Shown here piece after piece: positions 22,020 to 34,439 of a stretch of 64,000 bases of DNA; the first letter of the stretch is position 1, and every line of letters starts with the position of its first letter. The stretch lies in the NCBI RefSeq assembly GCF_030269925.1, contig NC_085107.1, forward strand, positions 20,400,001 to 20,464,000. The letters run 5' to 3'. The DNA is from Bombyx mori (lineage: Eukaryota > Arthropoda > Insecta > Lepidoptera > Bombycidae). Position numbers and translations under genes: made by a program. The notes beneath the pieces were generated by a model, which searched no databases, was not told the origin of the DNA, and saw nothing but the letters and a program-made list of their open reading frames with translations.

Positions 22020-24680
22020 TAAATAAATGTTCTGATTCACTAACTCACTCCGCTGCTCACTTTTAAACGTCGAATGAGTTGAGTCAACAAGAACAGTGTC
22101 GGGTCGAGACTGAAGTCGAGTGTTCTTCCCTCCGCCGCTTCAGGGCAAATTTCATTTACAGCTTTTATTGAACGTTTTCTTCAGTGCAAAGTACAGAGTT
22201 CACTACGGAGTGAACCCCGTACGAAAGTACGGACTTTAACTTGCTCTTTTTATGTTCAATTACTTTTTAATTTGCGAGATTCGTATGTATGTTTAGGTCA
22301 AATCTTGCAAGCTAAACTAGACCCGATTGGTCTTATCCTACGGAGTTAAATGCTTACATGTTTTTCAGTTCATATAACATATTGAATGAAACATATGAAT
22401 CTGATAAACCTGAATCTTTAATGGACCACGGCACCGGCACGACACGGCACTATGATCCCTGCAAATAACAACCCTCGTGACACAACCCGCGTGCGCGATT
22501 TTACAATATAAATGCTTAGCACCAAATGCTTCGACCGAACATCTTACATTATATTCAAGCTTGTTTGAACTTAACAGCATATTGATTTGGTTCCTAGGAA
22601 TCGAGTTCCAGCTGAATATGCTTACATAAATTGTACACCGGACATACGTAGTTTGAAACAAAGTAAGCAAACATCAAACTCATAGCCACGTTTTATATTT
22701 CGTTTCCCGTTCTATCTCCGAGCACGATCTAGAGGCGTCGGTCAAAGCGCATTGTGACGACTGAGATGCAGTCTGATAAATTATAAGGAATAAGACGTAG
22801 AGGAACCAGGAAGTGCACGATACAATGTATATTCATTGCGGTCGGCGAAAACGTGGATACAGTCTGGGCAGTGAGATCTGTAGACTTAGTATTGGAATTC
22901 AAACTTAATATTACATTCCTTTGATATTTCGGTGATGTCTATTTATTGATCTTCAGTACCAGATATATGAAATGCAGTGTAAACGTGTCGAGGACCGGTG
23001 AATCTCCAACGACTCTATGCTGTATTTATAAAAAAAAACCATAACCGCTTTTATTTAGCTCGGGATTTAGCTCGTATCGATCAACTCTCGTGACAAAATG
23101 TTGTCGAAATAGCTCATGTACGCTTACGTCATGCAATGTACGTCCAATAATCGAAATTCAATCATAATCACTGACAACTCAACATAAATGTATGTTCATT
23201 TTACCTACGCATTTAACGAGTATGTATTATTTGTCTGCGAAAATTTGTAAAATAACGGACTATTTCCAAACTATTTTACTGATAATGTTGTAGTTTGTCA
23301 CTAAGTACTCAATAAATATAAGAAATATAATCAGTTGACAAACAGACGAGAAAATGGTATCTACTTAACAAAGGTCATTTTATTGTATTAAATGGACCCT
23401 GGGTGCTGAGTGTGTGTGTTTTGTTATGTTTGTTTCCGTATGTGTATGTGAATGCGTCTGTGTTAGTATGAACATGTATTATAGGAGTGGAGTGAGTGAA
23501 GATTTCGCTACCGATCGACAGAATACTTTGCGGGTGTAATCAAGATCAATTAATCACATCACCATTTTTTGCCCTCGAGATAGAGAAGCTCTCTATAACG
23601 TCAGAAATTTGACGGCTTGTGATGATTTAAATACATATTATTATATGGAAGCAAGTACTTTGTTAGGTGTTTAGCTAAAGAAGGACGGACTGAATTGTAA
23701 AATCAGGGAAGGTTAGTGTAGAAGTGCTGATTCTCAAGGAAGGCCCTGGGATGAATAGCGGTCGAATGCGGAGTAGCATCCGTTCGATATAAAATCCGTC
23801 TACCTGAGTGATTTTCATACTATTACTTTAAGGACGGTTTGGTTCGGACGGTTCGATTCTCAGTTTGATTCTAATGTATTAGTCATTTCTTCCTTCCGTT
23901 TAAAAGCCATCCATAACGCTGCTAGAACCAAGTGCTCCGGCTAAATAGTTCCTATAGAATATTATGATATTTAGTGACTTTATACTTGTTATAAAGTAAA
24001 CAAACAGATTCCCGTTGAATGCAGCCCGTCGTGAATATTAATCTTGAGCGGTTCGTTCAATAATTGAACGCCCTATATAATGGTAGCTTCTGTGAATGGA
24101 TACAGAAAATTCATTTAAATCCATTTTTACATAAGTACTTATGCAGTAATCGCCAAAAGTGCTGAATTAATTGAAGAACTTGATCATATTTCGGTTTCCA
24201 TTTATTACTTGCTGACTGTCGTGTAAGCGATCTTAAGTGCAAGTGTCAGTCGTCTGTCTGTCAGTCCGTACATACTGTATGCCGGTAACCGGGTCGGGGG
24301 CTTCCAGGGCGCTAACACGATAACTGGAACTTTGCTGCAATATCATCGCTTGAAACGAGAATTGAGATATTGTATATCCTTAACTTAACTCATTAGAGTA
24401 CTCATAGCGCAGTTCTAGGTAAAATGAAACAATATAAACCAAAGCGACACCACTCGTTAGGTGGTCAGACGCTATAACGCCAAAGCTGTAAAGTTATTTA
24501 ATGAAACGGATCTCTCTCAGTTCGAAATTCATCACTTGCGAATGGCACACAAAATGTTAATGAGTTTTTCTGCTTGCTCTTCGCTCATTGGTCGAGTTAA
24601 CATATTTAAAAATGACAAATCGCACGGCTCCTGTCGCTGATCAATGCTAATGCTGATATTTAAATGAATAATGAAGATTG
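22020..24680. other. Intronic sequence, no gene recognised
   Basis: Mostly unique AT-rich DNA. A GT-rich stretch at 23405-23465 is a degenerate microsatellite. No exon or known transposon was found. Confidence 0.4.
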
Positions 24681-24689
24681 AAAATGTTA

Positions 24690-25470
24690 ATTACAGGATA
24701 GTTATTATGTTTAATAAAATGAAAGCGGTGATAATCTGCAGGCGCGGAGCAGCCGGCGCTACGGCGAGCGTTAAACCGTAAGGCTTCTGTTTATAGTCCG
24801 CGACTCGACGGCGGAGGATGAATCGGCGCGGCCCTCGTAAAGCTGCCGTTAGCGTTCTCACCGCTTTTACGACGCTCTGATGGATCTTTATACGCTTATT
24901 TTGCTCTAATTCTCCTCCTGAAAGGATAGGATCGATTACTACCGCTCTGTGTGCTCCGCCGCAGATGTCGGTCTCGCAATCAATCTCGGGCCTTTTGTTA
25001 CAGGGCGGGCGAATGGAGTTTTTTTTAATTCGAAAGTGTCGCACGCTCGTACGGTCTGTCTCAATGATAGCGAATAAGTAATGATTTATTTATGTCCCCG
25101 TGGCGGTCGCCGGAGCGCCTCGCGTATCTGGAACGCGACAGATTTAGCATCGGTTAAAAGTCAAAAGATGACAAGGCAAACCTTTAGATGTGGAAATGAC
25201 GGCGCAAATCAACACAGTATATTCTAAAATATCTCGTTTTCGGTTAGAGTACAGTCGTATCAGGAATACGCGTGGGTTGCGGAGGCGTGTGTGAGGCGAA
25301 CAAAATAATATTGCTATGCTAGAATTCTTCAATGTGAAACAGGAGCGATACCACGTCACACGGAGGTGTATCGCGCGCGGTTCGGTCCGGTAGGCTCCCG
25401 CCGCGGCCTGTTAGTACTCACTGAGGTCGTATCGCCGCCGGCACCGCTCGCGCAAATATAACGCACTTCA
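24690..25470. promoter_or_regulatory. Long GC-rich intronic island
   Basis: GC-rich patches at 24735-25020, 25095-25140 and 25260-25455 contain many CpGs (CGGCGCGGCCC, CCGCCGCGGCCTG) in AT-rich surroundings. The minus frame at 24691-25044 (117 codons) covers the first but is Arg/Pro-rich as expected from composition and resembles no protein. No transposon landmark is present, so an enhancer or alternative promoter is the working guess. Confidence 0.3.
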
Positions 25471-25639
25471 ATTGCTGCTTTAATGATTACTCAATCTTGA
25501 AAAAAATTGTTCAGAAAAACGTTTTGGTCTGCCATCAAATTAATTATCAGCATAGTGAATCCGCTTCAACGCTTACGTATGTACGTATTATTATATGAGT
25601 TTCTTAAATTCGTATAGACATTTTAATAGCTTGAGTAGT

Positions 25640-25795
25640 TATGAGTAATAGAGCTGAAGGCCTAACTAGTGCTATGGCTTACCGGAGCTAATGGGCTGCA
25701 CACCGGAGTAAGCGCTACCCTGTCCATCACACCGCAACGCACGGGGTTGGTTGCAACCGTAGGCCGGGTATACTCGCGCACGACAGGTAACACCA
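25640..25795 (-). mobile_element. Possible old Bm1-related fragment
   Basis: Pieces such as GAGCTAATGGGCTGC, TGTCCATCACACCGCAACGCA and GTAGGCCGGGTATACTCGCGC line up in order with the Bm1 body in minus orientation, but with many differences and gaps. It could be an ancient copy or a related SINE. Confidence 0.35.
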
Positions 25796-26299
25796 AAGTT
25801 TATTAGCTTCTAAATTGGTCCGATTGAATGAAAAATGGAGAGATCTCATTTCGGAAGCTACCCTAACTCATAGAAGAAGGTAAGCAATGTTATTTGTTTC
25901 AGGTATATGTAGGTGGATTGTGTATATATATAGATAATTTAAGGTGAAGCTAACTATGCCACTTACATATAATTTACATATGCCATAACGTCAATAAACC
26001 TGTGACCTTTTCGCATTAGCATACAAAATTCTGTTTATGATATTTAAGGAGCAAGTTTTGTGCCACCTGTATTTGCGGTTAGTCGCTTGATTGTGGTCAG
26101 ATGGACCAATGACCGATAAAGGATGAGCCCAAAGGTCGCCTGTTCTATTTTCAATTAAAAACTTCTGAATGTCAAAGAAGTCTTACTATTGCTTTTCCAA
26201 GGTACTGATTTTCCCTTTTGACCGGGATTTCTGTCTTATAATGTCAACGAACTACACATGACGCATTTGCTGTTCGCCAGCATACATTGAGGTTGCGGC

Positions 26300-26458
26300 T
26301 TGCGACGGTTTTTTCCCCCTAGCTATTCGTTGGTAGCCTAAGAGGCTATTCCAGCTACGCTATAGCTACTAGGTGAGTTCACTCAACCTGAAAGAGTTTG
26401 CTAATACTACTTACCACCAGGTGGGCGGTGAGAGCGTCTGCCAATTTAGGGCAACAAA
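26300..26458. mobile_element. Composite of two LINE 3' tails
   Basis: Bases 26318-26405 match the BMC1-like 3' end in minus orientation (TATTCGTTGGTAGCCTAAG, GGCTATTCCAGCTACGCT). Bases 26413-26458 (CCACCAGGTGGGCGGTGAG, CGTCTGCC) instead match the plus-strand tail shared by the LINE fragments at 34.3 kb and Bm1. The two pieces abut, indicating sequential insertion or deletion. Confidence 0.5.
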
Positions 26459-27164
26459 AGTTAGTTCAGTTATTTTTAGAATTGCGGGATGACTGCCTCC
26501 CACCATGTTAGCAATTTAATATTCATAAAAAGGGAGCATAACGTATCACGTGGAGAACGTGTTAATATGAATACTTTTTGTGTCGGTTTCCATATTACGA
26601 GAATATATTTTACATTTTATACGACTCTCATTATATTACATTATATTTGCTCTTTCTATATCTACATTTGTGCGGCTATATAATCCTAATATTTTTATAA
26701 CATACATTTATATACACATATGTAGGATAGGGATCACAGCCCATAAAATAAAACTTCCACTGTTCCAAAATCTTCTGTAATAATAATAATTAATTAACAC
26801 TTTTATAAACGCCTTGCTCATTTTTTAACCGTCTTCGCCATCTTCCTTTTCTCTGTCATTCTCTTTTCCCTTTCTTTCCGTTTTTTCTCACTCTCAACTT
26901 AACGCTCCGTTCCACACACTTTTTTCATACGTTCCGTTCTTACCAATCCTACACATATATGTACACATATCATCTTTGGACAAGTGACAACTAGAGTAGG
27001 AGGGACAACTAGAGGGAGGAAGGCCTGTGCCCATCTCCAGAGCCCCTGTCATTTATTTTAAAATTATATTTTCATTTTCAGTTTTAATGTTATGAGCTAT
27101 AACCTGATTGAGTTAAAGTTTTGCGAATTTGTTAGCAGCACTCGCGTAAAAACTTCTGACATAA
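26459..27164. other. Intronic sequence, nothing recognised
   Basis: AT-rich with a pyrimidine-rich stretch at 26820-26960. No gene recognised. Confidence 0.4.
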
Positions 27165-27620
27165 TAGCATCAGCGTACAGAAGAGGGCCGTTCGGATTGT
27201 CGATAACCCCATCCTCACCGATCGTTTGGAACCTTTGGGTTTGCGGAAGGCCTTCAGGTCTTTCTGTATTTTGTACCCTATGTTCCGTGGGGAGTGCTCT
27301 GAGGAATTGTTTGAGATGATCCCATCGTTTCGTTTTTCGCCACCAGAGTAGAATTCATTCTTACTACCTGGAGCCACTGCGTTCATCCAAAGTGCGTTTC
27401 CAGATATATTTTCTGCCACGCACCATCCGACTTCGGAATGATCTCTCCTCTATGGTGTTTCCCCAGTGCTATGACATATCCTTCTTCAAACGAGGCTTGT
27501 GGAGAGTACTTAACGGTAAGCAGCGGCTTGGCTATGCCCCTCGCGTTGCTGACGTCCATGGGTGACGGTAACCATTCACCAATCAGGTTGGCGATACGCA
27601 TGCCTGCCTACAATAAAACC
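27165..27620 (+). pseudogene. LINE reverse transcriptase C-terminus, copy 1
   Basis: Plus-strand sequence reads, with frameshifts and stops, as the C-terminal tail of a non-LTR reverse transcriptase: RIVDNPILTDRLEPLGLRK, then GECSEELFEMIPS, then FFKRGLW followed by VLNGKQRLGYAPRVADVHG. The catalytic domain is missing. It ends near 27605 with a tail related to that of the 34.0-kb copy. The same protein tail occurs at 34035 and 49215. Confidence 0.75.
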
Positions 27621-27734
27621 TACAAACAGAACGATGCATACAATAAAATATAATTTCAAGTGGTAATAATAGTAAAAAAATAAATTTACAACTTAATATT
27701 GCATAAAGTCATTCTCTGGGAACACTTGGATATA

Positions 27735-29240
27735 ATGTCCAGATTTTTTTTTCCACATGAGAAAATTGCCCGATCCCCACCCGCAGGGGTATGTGGGAGT
27801 TGAACCTCACTAAAAATTCCTGCCGCTCACAGCCGGCGCACTACCCCGGACCGGGTGGGAACCCAGTCGGAGCTATTGAGACGGCGGGACAGAGTTTACG
27901 CAGAGCATATTACATCCATCCCGCCGTCCCCCAGACGCCGGACCGGCGGCCGCCAGCGACACGACCGCCGGTTCCCTCGGTCGACGGGCCAAGAGCCCGC
28001 ATTGATGGCGCTGCGCTACACCTTCCCCCGGAGCAGTCGGGGGAACGCGGCTTATCACGCCGCTCCACGCCTAGGCTCCTTCCCGCACACAACGGGTGGA
28101 GCTTGAAGCTCTTAGGGGGCCGGGTTACGGACGAGACCCCGGTCCCGACCCCTGCTCGGCGGCGGCGGATTTCTGCGTAGTGAGGAGAGCTTTGCCTCAC
28201 TCGCCCCGCCTCCTTCTGCGAGATGGTGCACTCGCAGAAGTCGAGCATAGCCTTCCAGGACTCTTCACCGCCAAGCATCGACGCCACGACGCCAGGCAGC
28301 GACAAGTCCCGTCCTATCTTTGCGACCAGGACACGGCGCTGCACCTCCCAAGCGGGGCAGACAGCGAGCGTATGCTCCGCCGTGTCCAGGTCTAGTCCAC
28401 AATGGTGGCACCTCGTCGTCGGCTCAGTTCCTATCCGGTGCAGATACTTCCCGAAGCATCCGTGCCCAGTCTACACCTGCACCAGACGGAAGGTGAGGCG
28501 TCCTCGGCCACGATTCACCCAGTCATCAAAGACTGGGTAAACCGCCTCGACGGTCCGTAGACCCCACGTGGGGTTGGCCAACCGCCTCGATCATGATTCG
28601 AGCACGGACCGCCGAGAATGGGCCTTCCGCGCCCGCAGCTCACTTTTGGAGGGACGAACCACGCCCAGAGCACGAAGCTCGCTGCACCACCGATAGTCGG
28701 CAGCGAGCGACTCCGCCTCCAGCTCCCATGGCGGCCAACACACACGCCGCCTCGAAGGAGACGGTGCGATATCCACGGATGACCCTGATAGCAATGGTGC
28801 GCTGCGGCCGGCGCAGGAACCGAGCCATAGCGGCCCGGTTGCGTGGCTCAGCCCATACAAGCGCACCGTACAGGGCCATCCACAAGGCCTCGGATTTACT
28901 GAGCGCCACGTCGAGGCCCAGTCTCCTTATCCTCCCGACAACGAGGGCCAATCCCGCTGTGGCGAGACGGGCAGACTCTCTATAATCATCCCCCCGGGCG
29001 ACGACCAACGTGTCGTCCGCGTAACAAATAACGTGGAGGCCCGGGAGGAGGGCACCCCTCAGCACCCAGTCGTACCCGATGTTCCACAAGAGGGGTCCGA
29101 GAACCGACCCCTGCGGAACACCACGCAAAATCGGAAAACGGTGAAGGGTCCCACCGAACCCGGTACATTCGACCGACCTGGCCTCCAAATAGGAGCCAAC
29201 TAGCCGGTGGAGGTAGAGGGGCATTCCAAACGTGCAGATT
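27735..29240 (-). mobile_element. 5'-truncated, dead R1-clade LINE
   Basis: The element runs on the minus strand from about 29240 (5' truncation inside the reverse transcriptase) to a tail seen as a T run at 27744-27754. It is GC-rich and clearly bounded against AT-rich flanks. Motifs are given with the pseudogene entry. R1-clade LINEs carry an endonuclease and reverse transcriptase and often insert at specific targets such as rDNA or telomeric repeats. Here it is a single degraded copy in unique DNA. Confidence 0.85.
27900..29240 (-). pseudogene. R1-clade reverse transcriptase, 3' part, broken
   Basis: From about 29235 the minus frame reads FGMPLYLHRLVGSYLEARSV, then the core motif GVPQGSVLGPLLWNI and the catalytic YADDTLVVA. 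The upstream palm Asp motif is lost by truncation. Near 28730 the frame shifts (to WELEAESLAADYRW). Stop codons interrupt the thumb/connection region near 28550-28590 and 28470. The R1-type C-terminal zinc knuckle CHHCGLDLDTAEHT lies near 28360-28400, followed by CPAWEVQRRVLVAKIG and the terminal DFCECTISQKEAG ending near 28190. No activity is possible. Confidence 0.85.
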
Positions 29241-30112
29241 AGATATATTATGTACATACAGTTTCGTTCGTTTTTCGGATAGTTGTACTTATATGTACGT
29301 TCAAGATTTAATTCCATTGAATATGCGTCTACTAAATCACATCCAAAGATTTACATCTGTCGGGTAACATAGGGATGTGCGGGCGGCGTCGAGAGCTGAA
29401 CGATCACGTACTCCACTCGGCCCAGACGCAGCACAACCCTACAATGAAGAGGCATATTATAAAATCATGTTACGTGCCTTTATTTTGTCATCTAATTAAG
29501 TATGTAGTATATTTCCACAGGTTTCATTAGGAAACTACTACAGATAACATGTTATGTATTATTACACCATATTTAATTTTACTATAGTGTGATTGAACAA
29601 TTTCATTTCGGATTTTAAAATAAATTTAGTACATTTGACGGTTCTTATACTATGCAAATATCTTTATTGTACAATTTGAACATCGAGGAATCGTAAAGCA
29701 TACAAAATAAAAATAAAAAAAACGTGTTAAAATTGTAGAGAGCTTTTAATCACAATAAAAACAGTTCCGAGTTGTCCGTCCGGCTCGTGCCGTATTATAT
29801 TGTGCAGTTACATAGTTCAATTACGTAATTTATTGCACGAACAGCCACGTACAAGATAATACCCATGTAATTCGGACACAGAATCCAACCTATAAATCAC
29901 TCGGATGGCTTGACATTTGTTTAGATTCTTGATTCTTCTCCATCAGCTCTGTGAACTTCTAGTTTAATTTATTATTCCAATAAAATGACATGTATTTTTT
30001 TCGGTTTTAGGGGCCAAGGTCGTCCGTATACTTATTAATGTGTGTGTTAAGTGTTTATTACGATATATTTCATGCAGTTATGTTGAATTCTTTTTTTCTG
30101 TCTAAAATTCAG
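29241..30112. other. Intronic sequence, nothing recognised
   Basis: AT-rich except for a GC-rich patch at 29360-29450 of unknown origin. No exon or named repeat. Confidence 0.4.
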
Positions 30113-30166
30113 GTCGCCTGATCATTCAGATCGATGCACAATATACCTTCTTTGTGATTTATAACG
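30113..30166 (+). CDS. Candidate 54-nt internal exon, phase 1-1
   Basis: A pyrimidine tract and acceptor (TTTTTTTCTGTCTAAAATTCAG ending at 30112, shown here only as landmarks TTTTTTTCTG and ATTCAG) precede 54 bases, then the donor GTAAGATT. Only the phase left by exon 1 is open; the other two frames contain stops. The product would be RLIIQIDAQYTFFVIYN, mostly hydrophobic. Length divisible by three means it could be an optional cassette. An open 18-codon frame arises by chance fairly often, so this remains a candidate. Confidence 0.35.
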
Positions 30167-30559
30167 GTAAGATTATGTAAACACTGAAACTAGTATGTCA
30201 AAAGAACGATATCCAACTGGACTTTCGTGGTAAGAATAATAATACCTATGTAAATATGTATACTGACAATGTTTTGATACTTAGGAAAAAGAAGCGTGCG
30301 CGATTACTATCTAAGACGAGCTCGTATTGTTACTACTCCTATTGCTATAATCGTTATCGATTTTGATGGGGAATGTTGTGAGTGAGGTTACACGGATCAT
30401 ACCACTTGCGACTTTTTATTACCACGAGGCATTTATTCCTACGTACTAAGAGTACGACAATCGAAATTCCACAGCAGTAGAGACTTCTACCGAATGTCGT
30501 CATACCGTCTGCGTCAGAATTTGCACTGTGGCGTCTACTACGCTTTTTGAGATAAGAGA

Positions 30560-31000
30560 TTCACTCTAACGCGCTGACACAAGGAGGATGGGACGACGCG
30601 TAGGCGGCTATGGTCCGCGGAGTGGTCCACTTTGTCGTCATCGCTGTCGTTGCCAAACATACTATGGAAGAATAACCCGATCGGTAGTGTATTGTGTTCC
30701 GACCCGGCAGGCTGGTTCTGACCCAGCGGGATATCCCGAAACACCAGCTGCATCGCCCGGGCGGCTTAACGTCGTTGGTCGTCAGTCGAGCGTCCTCGGG
30801 GTACCACTGCGAGTCTGGTTGTGGTGTTGACTGCAGGAACCCCCCTACTCTAACCGGGTTCTGACTACTAGGGTACTAAATTCCATCACTAATGGCCGCG
30901 ATCCGCTGCCAACATCTGCTGACTGTTCAGTCCCACATGCTCCGCGCACGCCAAGGCGCGGGACCCCGTAGAAGGTTCGGCCCCCAGCCCGGAAAATCAA
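30560..31000. other. GC-rich block of unknown origin
   Basis: An abruptly GC-rich segment (for example GGCGCGGGACCCCGTAGAAG near 30955) in AT-rich DNA. Its sharp edges suggest transposon-derived sequence, perhaps a piece of a GC-rich LINE like the R1 element 1.3 kb upstream, but no protein motif is visible in any frame. Confidence 0.35.
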
Positions 31001-31399
31001 TGCTTTTAATCATTTACGTGAATTAAAAAAAGAAGAGCCGCTAAATTACTTTAACATATATCGTAATCCCAGCGGTCCAGAGCCGTCTCTCAATCATAAC
31101 GGAATCACATTGGGAGCTGGGGACTGGATTAGGCTAACTGCTGTGTGTGTCTGAAGGTCGTTACTCACAGGCCCCGCTACAAGCTTATTTGTTCCGATTA
31201 TTTTTAATTATCCGATCCAATGGACATTTCGTCGCGGCTACATCGGATCAAAGCAAAAAAAAATTGATGCACTTAGCTTTTGTACTTACTTCGGCATTAC
31301 ATAATATTATACTAAAATTGGAAGAGTAGATACAGAGAAGATTAGTATGGTCTCTGCGCAAGGATGACAAGTAAAATCGTGAAGTGATCCACATTTTTA

Positions 31400-31534
31400 A
31401 AACTGAGACTTAGAACTCATGTCTCAAGGTAATTAGCGGCGTTTACGTTGTTGTTGTCTACGGGCTCCGGTAACCACTTAACACCAGGTAGACCGTGAGT
31501 TCGTCCATCCATCTAAGTAAATTTTAAAAATAAA
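31400..31534 (+). mobile_element. 5'-truncated Bm1 SINE
   Basis: Plus-strand copy containing TTAGAACTCATGTCTCAAGG, CTACGGGCTCCGGTAACCAC and ACACCAGGTAGACCGTGAG, ending in an A-rich tail at about 31515-31534. Only the 3' third of the SINE is present. Confidence 0.8.
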
Positions 31535-34034
31535 CAATATCATCATGTGTGTGATTTCATTGTCCATTATTTCCTAATTCATAAATATAAAATCAAAACG
31601 TAATGACATGGTCAAATTATCAAACGCCCTTTAGTATTATCTCGAACTTGCATTCCTAAATTTGAAGGGAAACAATAATTTATTCAATATGTCGTGTATA
31701 ATATTCTAACTAACAATATTATTCTTGTTAAGGTTTCAAATTGTGCGGGAAATGTGGGAGGCTTGTCTGAAACTTCATTAACTGGATATTTCCTCGCAGA
31801 CTTGATCTGCGTTCAATCCACGAAGAGTAGGGTTGGCTGAGCGATCATTTGGTTAAGATATTCAGCTTTTGAGTATTCTTTTCAATATGAGGTAAATGGG
31901 CAAATGTAGCTTTTCAATATTTATAGCAAAATAAGTAGCAACCATGTCGTCTTCTCGCATTAAAACTGTATAATCTCAAAACTTACTAATTTTACAGGAG
32001 AGTGTTTTAAAGGTTTAACATGTGATATTTTTAATATTAATCATCTTTGCAACATTTATTTTTTAATTTTTACCAGTTAGATTATCTATCTTTTTAAGTA
32101 AGGTAAAATTATGTATTAGTAGTTCAAAATTGCTTGTTTATTTCTTTCAAAATATTCTTAAATTCTCGTTCGTTGTTGTAAATCTTCTGAAAAGTAGTAA
32201 GTAACCTTGCAGTCCTCATATCGATTTAAGCAGACACTTGGATTAGACGACGTCGGCTCAACTGCTGACGGCGGCCATACATCTTCTACGACGTACGGCC
32301 TACGACCGATGCCCTACATTTAGCAGGTTGACAGATTTACCAAAACATTCATCATTGGTATATTTTTTTGAAGTGTGGCGGTATTCATAAGATCTAATCC
32401 ACAAGACCCTATTAATGGCATGCAGGATACCATACCTGACGAACAAACAAAATATTTAGGTCATTTTCTAAAGTAAATGTGGAAACTTTCCAAAAGTGCA
32501 CATTTAATAAGCCCGCGATTCTTAGCACATGCCGCAGGCAGTGCCTCCGTGTCACAGAAGATCGTCAACCCCACGCGTTACTTGAATTTGAATTATGGAC
32601 AAATGTGCATTGTGCACTGCACCTACAGAAGACGGTAGTAATGTGTAATGTAATATTTGTCACGATTTATATAGTTAGGTGTCCATCAGATTAATAATTT
32701 CTTTATTAGGCTTTTTTACACCCGCCCTTATGTTTCTTATAAAACAGTGGGGCGTGTGAATCTACCGTGAGTTAAAACATCAAGCGTAATTCAGACAAAA
32801 GATATTCCATTAGTGTGCACTTTACTTCATAAGTGACCCACATTTCATGTCACCGTTCTACGCGACAACCTTCATACCTCTAGTTGTTTGTTGTATACTC
32901 GTCCACGTAATGTACATTTTAAGGTGTTGCTTTTAAATCCTATGACTGTCCCCATATAAAGCAAGTCTAATAATCTGCAAAAAACTAATCCCAGTAGTTC
33001 TTACGTGCCCTTACCGGGATGATTACCGGGGTCGCTTAAATTCACTTGATATTTCGATAATTATGTAGGTATATAGTAGCAACAGATGGGGTTCAATAGT
33101 TTTATGGATAAATCACAATTAATGAACAGTTATAAAACTGATTCCAAGCATTTGAATAAAAGAGGGGACATCAAGATCCGATGACAAAACAATAATTTTA
33201 TAACTCGACCTAATATCCTGACCAGTATCTTACCTTATCGACCGGGGGAGGGTTATATCGAAGGGATATATAAAGGAGGCCATCGAGGGAAGCTCGCTGG
33301 CTTTAACGGCCCTCATTTGCATTTTGTACCTGACCAACGAACCATAGAGGAATACATCGAGTGACCGTTAACACCGGCTATGGCCTTCTGCCAACTATCA
33401 TCAAACAACTCTCGAACGTGACCGATGTAAATACCATTTGAGATTCGAAACAGTTAACATTATTAGTAATGATACGAAATGTATTTCTGTGTAAACATTT
33501 TTAAATTAAAGAATCAGGTTTTTTGTTGAGTCCATTTGACCGTACTTGTTATATTAGTAGGCTAGCGGGAATGTGATGATCTTGTTTATTCGCATGACCT
33601 TACGTTAGAACCACAAATTATCACAAAATAAAATCAGGGGTTAAGATATAAAATTGCATTTCACATTAAAAGGTTCGCACACCTTTTTTTGAGAAAACTA
33701 CATTTATTGAATCATTATCTATATGCATATTTTTGTACGTCCAGGAAAGAACGTTAATGCCTTTTAGACAGACTCTGCGGACTATACATTTTCTACCGTG
33801 TGAGACTAAAGTGGGATAACACAATAGTGTAGTCCTGAATAGTGTATCTAGTATGCGATCTTGCGTTAGAATAATAATGACGAAGATCGCTAGAAGAGTC
33901 GTGTTTGGTTTTCCGAGAGCTTCGTCAACATCATTTTTCTAAGTTTTCCACAACATACAGCTGTTATTGATGTGTTCGACCTCAAAAAGTTTTTTTGAAA
34001 CCATTGGAGCCACTTTCGAACCTGAATTATATTA
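31535..34034. other. Intronic sequence, no gene recognised
   Basis: AT-rich with a mildly GC-rich patch at 32245-32325. The short frame at 32479-32694 is flanked by no splice signals. No transposon family recognised. Confidence 0.4.
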
Positions 34035-34390
34035 TATGCTCTGAGGACTTGTTTGAGATGATTCCATCATCTCGTTTTTACTATCACACCGCTCGCCACC
34101 GGATTATAGTTCATCCATACTACCTGGAGCCACTGCGTTAATCCACAGTGCGTTTCCAGAGATCTTTTTTGCCACGTACTATCCGGCTTTGGAATAAGCT
34201 CCCCTCCATGGTGTTTCACGAGGGCTATGACATGTGCTTCTTCAAACGAGGCTTGTGGAGAGTATTAAGCGGTAGGCAGCGGCTTGGCTCTGTCCTTGGC
34301 ATTGCTTACGTCCATGAGCGGTGGTATCCACTCACCATCAGGTGGGCCGTATGCTCGTCTGCCTACACGGCAATAAATAAAAGAAAAAAT
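34035..34390 (+). pseudogene. LINE reverse transcriptase C-terminus, copy 2, with 3' tail
   Basis: Reads CSEDLFEMIPSS, then a stop, then RFQRSFLPRTIRLWNKLPS and FFKRGLWRVLSGRQRLGS. The extreme 3' end is CAGGTGGGCCGTATGCTCGT followed by an AATAAATAAA tail at about 34371. That tail is similar to the 3' end of the Bm1 SINE. The element is strongly 5'-truncated. Confidence 0.8.
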
Positions 34391-34439
34391 ACAGCATCAG
34401 CAATAGCGCACACTTAGAAAACTTTCGCTATTTCTTTTT

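Noticed and set aside
24691..25044. 117-codon minus ORF in the GC island
   Set aside because: Arg/Ala/Pro-rich composition is what any frame through a GC-rich patch gives; no motif seen.
25805..25877. 73-nt open segment ending at GGTAAGCA
   Set aside because: Enters in phase 1 but leaves in phase 2, incompatible with the best downstream exon; weak acceptor.
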